From Parachlorella kessleri (Eukaryota > Chlorophyta > Trebouxiophyceae > Chlorellales > Chlorellaceae): a stretch of 25,288 nt of DNA. How positions within the stretch are numbered: the first letter of the stretch is position 1; the number at the start of each line of letters is the position of its first letter. The DNA lies in NCBI GenBank assembly GCA_001598975.1, contig BBXU01002594.1, forward strand, positions 1-25,288. Reading direction: 5' to 3'. The position numbers and the translations under genes were made by a program. Below are positions 14,201 to 21,041 of the stretch, in pieces. Under the pieces are notes generated by a model. It ran no database searches. It had not been told where the DNA came from and saw only the letters and a list, made by a program, of their open reading frames with translations.

Positions 14201-17200
14201 CACTTCCCTTTCCACCTTCCCACCTGGCCTGCTACCTGACCTTGCCAGGCATCAGGGTTGACTCGCAATAGGTCCAGTATGGTTGGAGTTTACTAAGGTC
14301 CCATAGTGAGTAAAGCGGGCATGAGTGGTTCAGAGAACCTGTCTTTTGATAGATGCCCTATCGATTACAAGCTGCCGATAGCCATCGTCAATCTCTTCTA
14401 ATTGCTCTACTTTGGTGGTTCGACAGTGATCCTAAATAAATAAATAACTACGACGGTGAGCCTATGCATGCAACTCTAAGAAGCTTTGTTTGCAGACATG
14501 AAGTCTAACATGCGCCGAGCGCTCTCCGCCTTCGGCGAGGACTACCTGCACAGGCCATCGACAGGAAAGTGCTTACCGTTACCGTTCACAGGGCTGCTGT
14601 GATTTTCTCAATCTGTTGTGAAACTCTCATCCTGATATGAATGTCGCATTGTGCAACAAATATGATGTGAACATGTGACAAGCCACCCACTTCGCAAATG
14701 TTTCACTTGCCTATGCATCCTTGCAGAAGAGAAGAAGCTGGCAGTAAAGTCTATCCTGTTTGGCCTTTGCTTCTTTCACAGCTTGTTGTTGGGCCGCAAG
14801 AAGTTCGGCATTGGCATAGGTTTGGGAGCAGGTGTGTTGGGGTTGATGAATGCATTGTTGCTCTGTCCAAACTTAGCTGGGTTAGGCAGCTTTGTGGATT
14901 GCAGTGCCAACTTTGCAGTGGTTCTGGAGCAGGAGTGTGCGATGTGCATATAGTCTGTGCCTATCACAAGCCTTCCAGTCACCCATGCCTGCTTTCCACT
15001 TCAGGATCTGGGCTTGGTTTCAATCGCGGGTATTCCTTCAACACTGGGGATCTTACCACATGTGGCGACGTCCTGGTCAACTACATTGAGAGCAAGGCCC
15101 AGGTTCCCTGGGAGGACCTGCGCTACATGTTTGGCGAAATCTTCTATGGTGGTCATATCACTGATGACCAGGACCGCAGGTGTGAGAGTACGGTTGGCAC
15201 TGACTTGGTAGCTTGGTGCGCTGGCCCGAGTTCTTGAGGCGACACTGTCGCTTGCTGCGATTTTGCTTTTATTTGGCTCATGGGCTTGTGAAGCCTGCAT
15301 GACCAAGAGATGATCGCTCTCTTCCTGCAGGCTCTGCAACACGTACCTAAGCAAGCTCATTCATGGGGACCTGCTTGCACTAGAAGCAAATGCCCAACCA
15401 GCCCTTGAGCTGGCACCAGGCTTCAGGTGAGGCACAGCGAATGCCCAGCCAGCCGTGCAGCAAAGGGTTCGCAGCAGGTGGGCCTATAGAAACTCACAAT
15501 ATGCGCAAAGCGCTGTAACGCTGGCTTTTTACTCCAACACTTGGGCCGCATGTTCTATGAGTGCAGACCGCCAGCACCTGCAAACTATGCGCTCATGAAG
15601 GAGTATATAGAGAAGTCCTTGCCGGCTGAATCCCCAACAGTCTATGGGTTGCACTCGAATGCTCAACTTTCGCTCCTCAGCTCTCAAGCAGATACTCTCT
15701 TCAAAACCATTATAGAGGTAAGCTTGTGAGTTTGACGGAGGGCTTTAGAGGCAGCCCAGCTAGTCTTTTCAATGGTTTTGTCCCTGGCCTCATCGTGTGA
15801 TCTCCGTTAGGTGCATTAGTGACCTCGAATCAGAATGAAAGTAAAACTGAAGCCAGACGCTTGCTTGAGATGCATAACGATGCCTTTGACTTTTGCCCAG
15901 GGATGATGTGTGGGTGGGTGCCTGTGTGGGTGAGTGATTAGGCGGGAGAGTGAGGGAAACCAGCCTAGCAGCAAGGGGGCAGGTCCAGAAAGCAAACCAT
16001 AAAAGTGAGCCCTGCAGGTGACTGTCGGCGGTGGCGGAGCTGGTGGCAACCAGGCCATGGACAATGTAGCCTCTAGATTGGATGAGTATATGCAGCAGCT
16101 GCCACCCCTGTTCAACATAATCGAGATTGAGACCCGCGTCAAGGAGAGGACTCCCTACATCAACGTGGCTCTGCAGGTGGGCCTCCCTGTTTAGCAGGGG
16201 ATAAGCCTCGAGCCTTGACCTGCATTCACAGCCAGCAACGGCAGGCCTGCACATTGTCACTGTCTCACACATAAACCATCCCAAAGCCATGCCCCTGATT
16301 GTTTGTGTCCCACACCCAGCCCGGCATCACACGAGGCGCGGACTGAGTTGGTGCCACGAGGTCTGAGCACGACAGCTTGCTTCTTCCTGTTTGCATTCTG
16401 CCGGCGTAATGCATCTGTCAGTCCCACTGCAGGAAGTGACTAGGATGAATGCGTTGCTTGGAGAGATGAAGCGTTCCATGGAGGAGCTGCGGTTGGGGCT
16501 CGATGGTGCCCTCAACTTCTCTCCAGCTATGGAGGCCCTGTCCAGCGCCATTGCACAAGACAAAGTGCCAACAGTCTGGATGGCTCAGATGAGCACCCGC
16601 ATTCAGGAAGTTCTCTCTCTTCCGGCATGGTATAAGGCAAGTGCAAACTGGCTAGTGCAATGTGCAACTTTCCCTAAACCAGCCACACCTCATGTTCAAG
16701 GCTGACCATACTTGATTACTACATTCCCGGCTGCACTCCATTCTTATCTGTGCACAACCTGCAGGACGTGCTTAAGCGGTATAACCAACTGGCACAGTGG
16801 ACCTCTGGAAACATTGAGCTTCCCAAATCCGTTTGGCTGCCAGGGCTGTTCATGCCCAAGGCATTTCTCACAGCGATCATGCAGGTGAGTAAGTGCCCTC
16901 CATACGTCTGGCTGGGGCAAGGAGCACAGCTCTTACTGGTTGGCCATGCCATGTGCAGACCCATGCTCGGCAGCACAAGCTTCCCCTAGATGTTATGCGC
17001 TTAATGACAATGGTTACTAGTAAGACTCCCAGCCAAGTTAGTGAGCACCCGCCCGACGGATGCTACATCCACGGTTTGTACCTTGAAGGTAAGGGCAACA
17101 CTTTCTGTATGCTCCCCCTGCTGCCCCTCAATGGTAGAGATGCTTGCTACTGGTAGGCTGTTTCAGTAAGCCTGCAACTAGGCTTTTGAGAAGGACCGCT

Positions 17201-17782
17201 TGCCAGACGAGCAACAGGGACACATACCACCGCAGCTGACTGAATCTGAGCAAGTAACTTCCCTACCAACATGTGTGCAGGTGCACGCTGGGACACCGAG
17301 GGCAATTGCATAGCAGACTCGTATGCAAACGAGCTGCACCCGACAGTTCCTGTCATATGGTGCCGGCCTATGACGCTGCAAGACTATAGCTTGGCCTTGA
17401 AAGAGGAGACATACTACGAGTGCCCCGTGTATATCAACATGCAGGTGGGCAACGAGCAAAATGAAAGGGCGGCGAGATGTTGCCTGGTATATCGCTAGAG
17501 GAGGTTGGACAGTATGCCGTGGCCCCTCCTGTGAGATATATAGTAAGGGAAGAGCGGGCTGCACTTCCAGGGAGTAAATCAAATGTCAACATTTGTGTCG
17601 AATGCTGTTAAATGATTGCAATTGTAGGCGCACAAGACCTAAAGGCAGTCTTCACTGTGCTTTTGCAGAGAGCAAATGTGTACAGCCCCCTCATAAGCGT
17701 ATTTACCCTGCGCACGAAGGAGCCCGCTTCTAAATGGACCTTGGCCTCTGTAGCCTTACTCATGCAAGATGAGCTCTCCTAA
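109..17782 (+). CDS. ODA4: Outer-arm axonemal dynein heavy chain, beta type (5'-truncated by window edge)
   Basis: Motor-subunit gene of the flagellar outer dynein arm; the protein hydrolyses ATP and slides doublet microtubules. Sixty-five exons (listed in the domain entries) join in one frame to about 2,570 residues ending at TAA 17780-17782. A full chain is about 4,500 residues, so this is roughly the C-terminal 55%. Visible landmarks in order are the AAA2 P-loop, AAA3 GGPGVGKT with IYFLDDLN, AAA4 GVGGSGKQS, the coiled-coil stalk with its microtubule-binding tip, AAA5, AAA6 and the C-terminal domain with HGLYLEGARWD. The resemblance to the Chlamydomonas beta chain, as I remember it, is close and nearly gapless. 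The alpha chain (ODA11) is the main alternative. Nearly all introns end in GCAG, and seven begin with GC. No premature stop or frameshift remains once introns are removed. The first exon starts with the last base of a split codon, so the gene continues upstream. Confidence 0.9.
864..884 (+). repeat. (TATT)n microsatellite next to an acceptor site
   Basis: About five imperfect TATT/CATT units lie just before the acceptor GTGCAG at 885-890 of the third visible dynein intron. They may double as its polypyrimidine tract. Confidence 0.75.
2321..5270 (+). other. Dynein exons 10-21: AAA3
   Basis: Exons: 2321-2445, 2563-2620, 2796-2903, 3038-3137, 3266-3369, 3600-3678, 3867-3996, 4068-4233, 4410-4535, 4688-4798, 4921-4984, 5149-5270. 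The Walker A motif GGPGVGKTQL is split between exons 13 and 14. Walker [14 protein letters not shown] is split between exons 15 and 16. The sensor stretch [13 protein letters not shown] opens exon 17. Exon 19 ends with [13 protein letters not shown], typical of the AAA3 large-to-small subdomain. Both nucleotide-binding motifs are intact, so AAA3 should bind and probably hydrolyse ATP. Introns after 2445, 3369 and 4798 start with GC instead of GT; the frame and family alignment need these positions. For 4798, a GT at 4786-4787 is a phase-compatible alternative that would drop four residues. Confidence 0.87.
5317..5415 (+). repeat. Intronic minisatellite of CCACCTA-like units with hairpin
   Basis: Intron 5271-5436 holds repeated CCACCTA/CACCTAGG units in both orientations. 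Bases 5333-5340 and 5347-5354 form a perfect 8-bp stem with a 6-base loop. It is non-coding on the chosen splice pattern. Confidence 0.7.
5437..6867 (+). other. Dynein exons 22-27: AAA4
   Basis: Exons: 5437-5539, 5678-5847, 5953-6037, 6228-6352, 6494-6612, 6726-6867. Exon 22 carries [17 protein letters not shown] and leads into the Walker A motif [13 protein letters not shown] in exon 23, which is intact. Exon 24 has the Walker B-like [10 protein letters not shown] and continues into [15 protein letters not shown]. Exon 26 has the sensor and arginine-finger region [16 protein letters not shown], and exon 27 the small subdomain leading to the stalk. The intron 6353-6492/3 contains an internal acceptor-like GCAG at 6404-6407, but using it would add 86 bases and break the frame. 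Confidence 0.88.
7006..9394 (+). other. Dynein exons 28-37: stalk coiled coil and microtubule-binding domain
   Basis: Exons: 7006-7095, 7217-7363, 7617-7803, 7921-7953, 8128-8202, 8355-8487, 8650-8737, 8869-8899, 8983-9086, 9251-9394. Exons 28-30 encode the outgoing helix CC1, rich in Glu, Lys and Ala heptads, ending in [16 protein letters not shown]. Exons 32-34 encode the microtubule-binding tip ([20 protein letters not shown], then KLMNNVDAF and [18 protein letters not shown]). Exons 35-37 encode the returning helix CC2 and the [18 protein letters not shown] stretch at the base. Exons 31 (33 bases) and 35 (31 bases) are very short. The intron after 7953 starts with GCAAGT. Confidence 0.87.
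9584..11795 (+). other. Dynein exons 38-45: AAA5 and buttress
   Basis: Exons: 9584-9736, 9905-10036, 10142-10327, 10472-10521, 10680-10767, 10936-11031, 11159-11305, 11643-11795. AAA5 starts with [11 protein letters not shown] and [10 protein letters not shown]. The degenerate nucleotide site region contains [20 protein letters not shown] and ENMGES. Exon 42 has [16 protein letters not shown], a strongly conserved dynein stretch. Exons 43-45 carry the antiparallel helices that form the buttress supporting the stalk, ending with [20 protein letters not shown]. All introns here start with GT. Confidence 0.86.
11306..11642 (+). other. Dynein intron of 337 bases, nothing recognised
   Basis: Sequence between donor GTAAGC and acceptor GTGCAG. 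It has a G-rich stretch around 11400-11470 and no convincing open frame or RNA gene that I can see. Confidence 0.7.
11888..12520 (+). other. Dynein exons 46-48: AAA5-AAA6 connection with a small peptide repeat
   Basis: Exons: 11888-12042, 12148-12218, 12351-12520. Exon 46 continues from AAA5 ([12 protein letters not shown]) into a less conserved, Met- and Arg-rich connection. Exon 47 (71 bases) encodes two copies of MSHMGD. Exon 48 returns to conserved family sequence ([20 protein letters not shown]) at the entry to AAA6. The intron after 12520 starts with GCAAGT; the nearby GT at 12525 would break the frame. Confidence 0.83.
12149..12190 (+). repeat. 24-bp period coding tandem repeat (MSHMGD twice)
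   Basis: Bases 12149-12165 and 12173-12189 are identical over 17 bases at a spacing of 24, giving two copies of Met-Ser-His-Met-Gly-Asp separated by Ile-Arg. It lies in the poorly conserved link between AAA5 and AAA6 of the dynein, and the repeat keeps the frame. Confidence 0.85.
12606..14564 (+). other. Dynein exons 49-55: AAA6
   Basis: Exons: 12606-12799, 13002-13048, 13195-13349, 13528-13612, 13725-13861, 14017-14185, 14496-14564. AAA6 shows no Walker motifs, as is normal. Landmarks are [54 protein letters not shown] and [10 protein letters not shown]. The intron after 13861 starts with GCAAGT. Exon 55 ([10 protein letters not shown] to HRPST) ends before GAAAGT, which is neither GT nor GC; no GT in reach preserves the frame. 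The intron 14186-14495 (310 bases) holds only an AAAT microsatellite at 14433-14447. Confidence 0.83.
14433..14447 (+). repeat. (TAAA)n microsatellite in intron 14186-14495
   Basis: Nearly four TAAA units in the 310-base dynein intron; nothing else recognisable in that intron. Confidence 0.75.
14565..14726 (+). other. Apparent GA-AG intron in the dynein gene
   Basis: The upstream exon ends ACAG at 14564 and the intron starts GAAAGT, which is one base away from the consensus GTAAGT. It ends with TTGCAG at 14721-14726. Joining here gives a phase-1 split glutamate codon and restores the conserved [20 protein letters not shown] frame. Donor GT dinucleotides nearby (14569, 14579) are in the wrong phase. 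It could be a true rare intron, a mutated donor or a sequencing error. Confidence 0.55.
14727..17782 (+). other. Dynein exons 56-65: C-terminal domain and stop
   Basis: Exons: 14727 to about 14819 (end uncertain), 15005-15179, 15331-15426, 15567-15717, 16018-16176, 16433-16636, 16765-16884, 16959-17088, 17281-17444, 17669-17782. Conserved landmarks are [50 protein letters not shown], the [21 protein letters not shown] pair, HGLYLEGARW and the terminal CPVYINM. The first of these exons has four phase-compatible donors (ends 14807, 14813, 14819, 14831). The intron after 16636 starts with GCAAGT. The stop is TAA at 17780-17782. The intron 15718-16017 (300 bases) shows nothing recognisable. Confidence 0.87.
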
Positions 17783-18034
17783 AGGCTCGTGGTCTGGATT
17801 TAGCTTCGTCTTGCTTAACTCATCGGATGACCGCGGAGTCATTGGACATTTCTTGACTATCCAATTATCATCCAGATCAGGCATGGATGTGTCTTCACTA
17901 GTGGGGTAGGTCTTGTGTTGGTTCCTTCCCCAACTGTGCAAATCTCCTGCAATCCATACTACTTGTGTGCGCATCGGAGCCTCCGGGAGGTTTGTGCCAG
18001 CACCTTGCAACTGTGAAGGGGAAAATTCCCTTAA

Positions 18035-18050
18035 AATGATTTAAATCATT
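18035..18050. repeat. 16-bp perfect AT-rich palindrome
   Basis: The sequence AATGATTTAAATCATT is its own reverse complement. It lies about 250 bases past the dynein stop codon, with a short GGGAA/TTCCC hairpin just before it. No function is assigned. Confidence 0.8.
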
Positions 18051-18100
18051 CGAGAGCTGTATTGTGTGGGTCCACTTCGCGCGCAACGTGGCACGTACTG

Positions 18101-18378
18101 CCTCGGCAGTGAGCCCTCCACCCATGAAGTCCTGTCACACATGTGCCCAGCTAGCAACGTAGTCCTGCAAACCACACCCTGCAAGTGGTCCAGCAAGATG
18201 TCTTGGAAGCATTGCCCTCAAGAACAGCACGGTGGGCAGCCTCGGCAGTGAGCCCTCCACCCATGAAGTCCTGTTACACATGTGCCCATTTAGCAACTTA
18301 GTCCTGCAAACCACACCCTGCAAGTGGTCCAGCAAGATGTCTTGGAAGCATTGCCCGCAAGAACAGCAGGGTGGGCAG
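18101..18378. repeat. Tandem duplication, two 139-bp copies
   Basis: Copy 1 is 18101-18239 and copy 2 is 18240-18378. Aligned by eye they differ at seven positions (about 95% identity) with no gaps. Both begin CCTCGGCAGTGAGCC and end GGTGGGCAG. The two copies abut directly. 139 is not a multiple of three and the copies sit outside any gene I recognise. Confidence 0.92.
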
Positions 18379-18426
18379 CAGTATGGTAGGGAGGCGCCTG
18401 GGGCGAAGACAGCCATATGGCCAGCT

Positions 18427-18467
18427 GAGGGATAAAGGATTGTATTTGCATGCATCCTTTATCCCTC
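18427..18467. repeat. 14-bp-stem hairpin (inverted repeat)
   Basis: Arms 18427-18440 and 18454-18467 are perfect reverse complements (GAGGGATAAAGGAT and its complement), with a 13-base loop that is itself partly palindromic (TGCATGCA). An overlapping 15-base stretch, 18423-18437, recurs in inverted orientation at 18849-18863. It may be an old transposon end or an RNA hairpin in the dynein 3' region. Confidence 0.88.
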
Positions 18468-19153
18468 TGACACCCATGCACCCCAGCCCCAGATCGAACC
18501 CCAGCCGATATACTAGCTGGGCGGCTTGGAGTAGGCGCCCAAGTTGAGGATTCAAGTCTCCATATCCATGAAAGCGAGGGCTAGCGGGCCATGTGATGAA
18601 GGGGTGGCGGCCAGCTAGCAGCGCTCGAGTGGTGCATGCCATCAAACCGGTCACTGTCAGTGTGTCAATCCTAGCTGTGATTTCAAGACCCAAGGTCGTT
18701 CCATTGTGGTGGGGATCCAGTGGTTCAGCCTGCAGCAAACGGTAGTAACTGCCTGCCTAGTAGCAGCCTGGTTGAGACTTCATTTCTAGGTGTGACAAGA
18801 TTGTGACTGACCCGCAAGGGTGGTGGAAAGCTGTAAGACTAGATTAGACTTTATCCCTCAGCTTTCATCCCAACTAGCATATCTCTCGACTACCTCCGCA
18901 AACCCTTGGTGCCCTGGCTGGCAAACTAGCAAGCAATAGACACGCTGCCATCCCTTCCGAAACTCTGTACGCTGTCTGTGCTGCACCCCAGTAGCTGCCT
19001 TGCTCCTGGGAGAGTGGTTGCGCTCACGCTGCCTTTCAGCAACCCTTCCAAGGCCAGTGGATGGGAGGCTGCTCACCGCTGGGGGGTTCTGCCTTGCTAA
19101 AAGTGATAATGGCCACCCAGCGCGGTGCAAATTGCAAAAGCCTTGTCATTGGG

Positions 19154-19175
19154 GCTTCAACTGCGCAGTTGAAGC
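19154..19175. repeat. 22-bp perfect palindrome
   Basis: The sequence from 19154 to 19175 (11-base half GCTTCAACTGC) equals its own reverse complement. It lies mid-way in the intergenic region. No function is assigned. Confidence 0.88.
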
Positions 19176-19820
19176 ATGCGGGCATGGCAGCACTGGAGCC
19201 AGGCACATGGCCACCTAGCTCCTATCTGGCCCACACCGCGTACTTGAGGCTGCCTGTTTCACTGTCCCATTTGGGTAGGGAGCTGTGAGGAGCGTACCAC
19301 CCCAGTGGGTGGTGCCGGAGCACGTAATCTTTATTGCCTATGCTCCCTTGCACGCAGCCGGTTAGCCTCGCAGACTGCTGCTGCATGCCTCGCCTCCACA
19401 ACACGTGCTGCCTGCTGTCAAGAGTTTTTCGAACTTCCCTGGCCACAGTTGACCACACACAGCTACGCAGCCTGCAGCAGATGTGTTCCCACCCCAGCTT
19501 CCTGCTTTTCAACTCACCAACGTGTTTATAACTGTGCGGCAGAGCCGGGTGCCAAGCAGGTGGCTAGGCTTCACGCGGTGCTTATGTACGACACTGGCAT
19601 GCTTTCATAGCAGCATCCCCACATCTATGGCATGCTGGTCACACATAGCGAGGGTTGTGGCCGTTCGCTGTTTGCAGAAGCTCTACTAAAAGACAAAATG
19701 GTAGCAGCGCTTGTGGGTGTTGTAGAGGGTTGCCGGCATGGTGCAACAGCAAAGCAGGACACAGCATTGTGTCCACGTCACTGAGCAAGACAGCTGAATT
19801 AGGTGTGATCAGGTCCTTCT

Positions 19821-20121
19821 GTGCAATTGTTAGTATGGGTAGCAGGTAGTGCGAACAGGGTGCAAGTTGAGCTGGACGTACAGGAGAGTGCGCCTGAGTC
19901 TTGCAGAGGCTGTGCACCCAGCGTACTGCTAGCTAGGCGTACCAGCGGCAAGTTTGGGAAGGACTTGGTTTGCGAAGCACAAATGACACTCTCTGGGACG
20001 CCTGCCCGATGCAACGGCAGTGCGAGCAACAGGCATGAAAGCAAGTGGTGGCAAGGGGCCTGAGTCTTGCCTGAGTTCTGTGCACAGTTGTTAGCAAGGG
20101 TGGCAGGTAGTGCGAACAGGG
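19821..20121. repeat. Degenerate dispersed repeat family
   Basis: A unit of about 40 bases at 19821-19860 recurs at 20080-20121; the shared core is GCAGGTAGTGCGAACAGGG. A companion motif GAGTCTTGC occurs near 19895, 20071 and 20262, each close to a GTGCAC. Copies are imperfect and interspersed with unrelated sequence, as in a decayed local duplication. Confidence 0.7.
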
Positions 20122-20861
20122 AGTAGACTTGGGCTGGACTGGACTGACAGGGCTGGATGCAGAATGAGCCTAATTCTGCCTGCTTTTTGACGCAGCTGGC
20201 ACCCGCCACACTGCTGTCTGACCCCTTCCTGTCACATGCATTTCCATCTTAGAATGAGCCTGAGTCTTGCCTGTGCACAGTTGTGTCGGTACAGTATCCC
20301 CTGTTGGCAGAGCTTGGTCTCCCGAGGCTCTGGTCATAGGCTAAACACTAGCTTACTTTTTGCTAATTTTGGGGCTTGTTTGTTAACTAATATTCTGGCA
20401 GAGGCGGTAAAGTTTTGCTAGCTGATTAACCATCGTAGTGGTACCTGTCTTGTGCAAACATGCTGCACTGCTGCCACAGGCCTGCAACCAAACCAAGCCC
20501 AACCGTCTCACTCTGTGATGGGCATGTGCCCCAGTCCCCGCACCCGCTGACAAGAGGACTGCCCTCTCGCCAGCAGCTCAGGAAGTTTCCGTTCCAGCAG
20601 TGCAAAAGCAATCTCCCACACCAAACCGGTTTGCACATTTAAAAAGCTGCAGGACTAGCATCCTTTGCAATCCAGTTCCAAGACTTTCTGAAAAAGGAGG
20701 GAAGTGCCTCTCATGCAAGCCTTTTTTGAATCCAGTGTTTTGTATTCATTTAATAACGACTTTGTGCATGGACACGGGCTGCTGGTCACCTGCCTGCCAA
20801 TGGCAGCTCATGAAAGGAAACTAAGGCACATATCCCACACCTAGGGCACGCAAGTCTATGG

Positions 20862-20866
20862 TTACA
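20862..20866 (-). terminator. Candidate psbO polyadenylation signal TGTAA
   Basis: TTACA on the plus strand reads TGTAA on the psbO strand, the usual green-algal polyadenylation signal. It lies about 175 bases after the psbO stop codon, a normal 3' UTR length. The call rests on the motif and its distance only. Confidence 0.5.
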
Positions 20867-21041
20867 CAATCCCTTGTGCAGGATGCACCAACAAACATAG
20901 CTTTTAATCTTCTCCTGATGCAAAAGCACAGATGCAACGATAGAACTCCTGTTGACACAGGCGGGAAGCCTACTGGGCAGCAGAACTCAATGGTAACCAA
21001 GCCACTAGCGTAGTCCTGGCTGAGCTCAGGGAGCCGGACAA

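Larger units (their letters stand above)
17783..21041. other. 3.26-kb convergent intergenic region without recognisable gene
   Basis: This lies between the 3' ends of the dynein (+) and psbO (-) genes and must include both 3' UTRs. Open frames here are short (up to about 146 codons, minus strand 18298-18738) and resemble no family I know; the longest runs across the tandem duplication. The nearest TGTAA, the usual green-algal polyadenylation signal, on the dynein strand is at 18832-18836, more than 1 kb past the stop. The region contains the repeats and palindromes listed separately. Confidence 0.7.

Noticed and set aside
18101..18378. CRISPR-like or prokaryotic repeat array
   Set aside because: There are only two long direct copies without spacers, in a clearly eukaryotic, intron-rich setting.
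18490..18560. Minus-strand GGTTCGATC resembling a tRNA B box
   Set aside because: The flanks do not pair into a T-arm stem and no A box or acceptor stem can be drawn, so no tRNA is called.
18298..18738. 146-codon minus-strand open frame in the intergenic region
   Set aside because: It runs across part of the tandem duplication, has no recognisable domain, and lacks supporting context.
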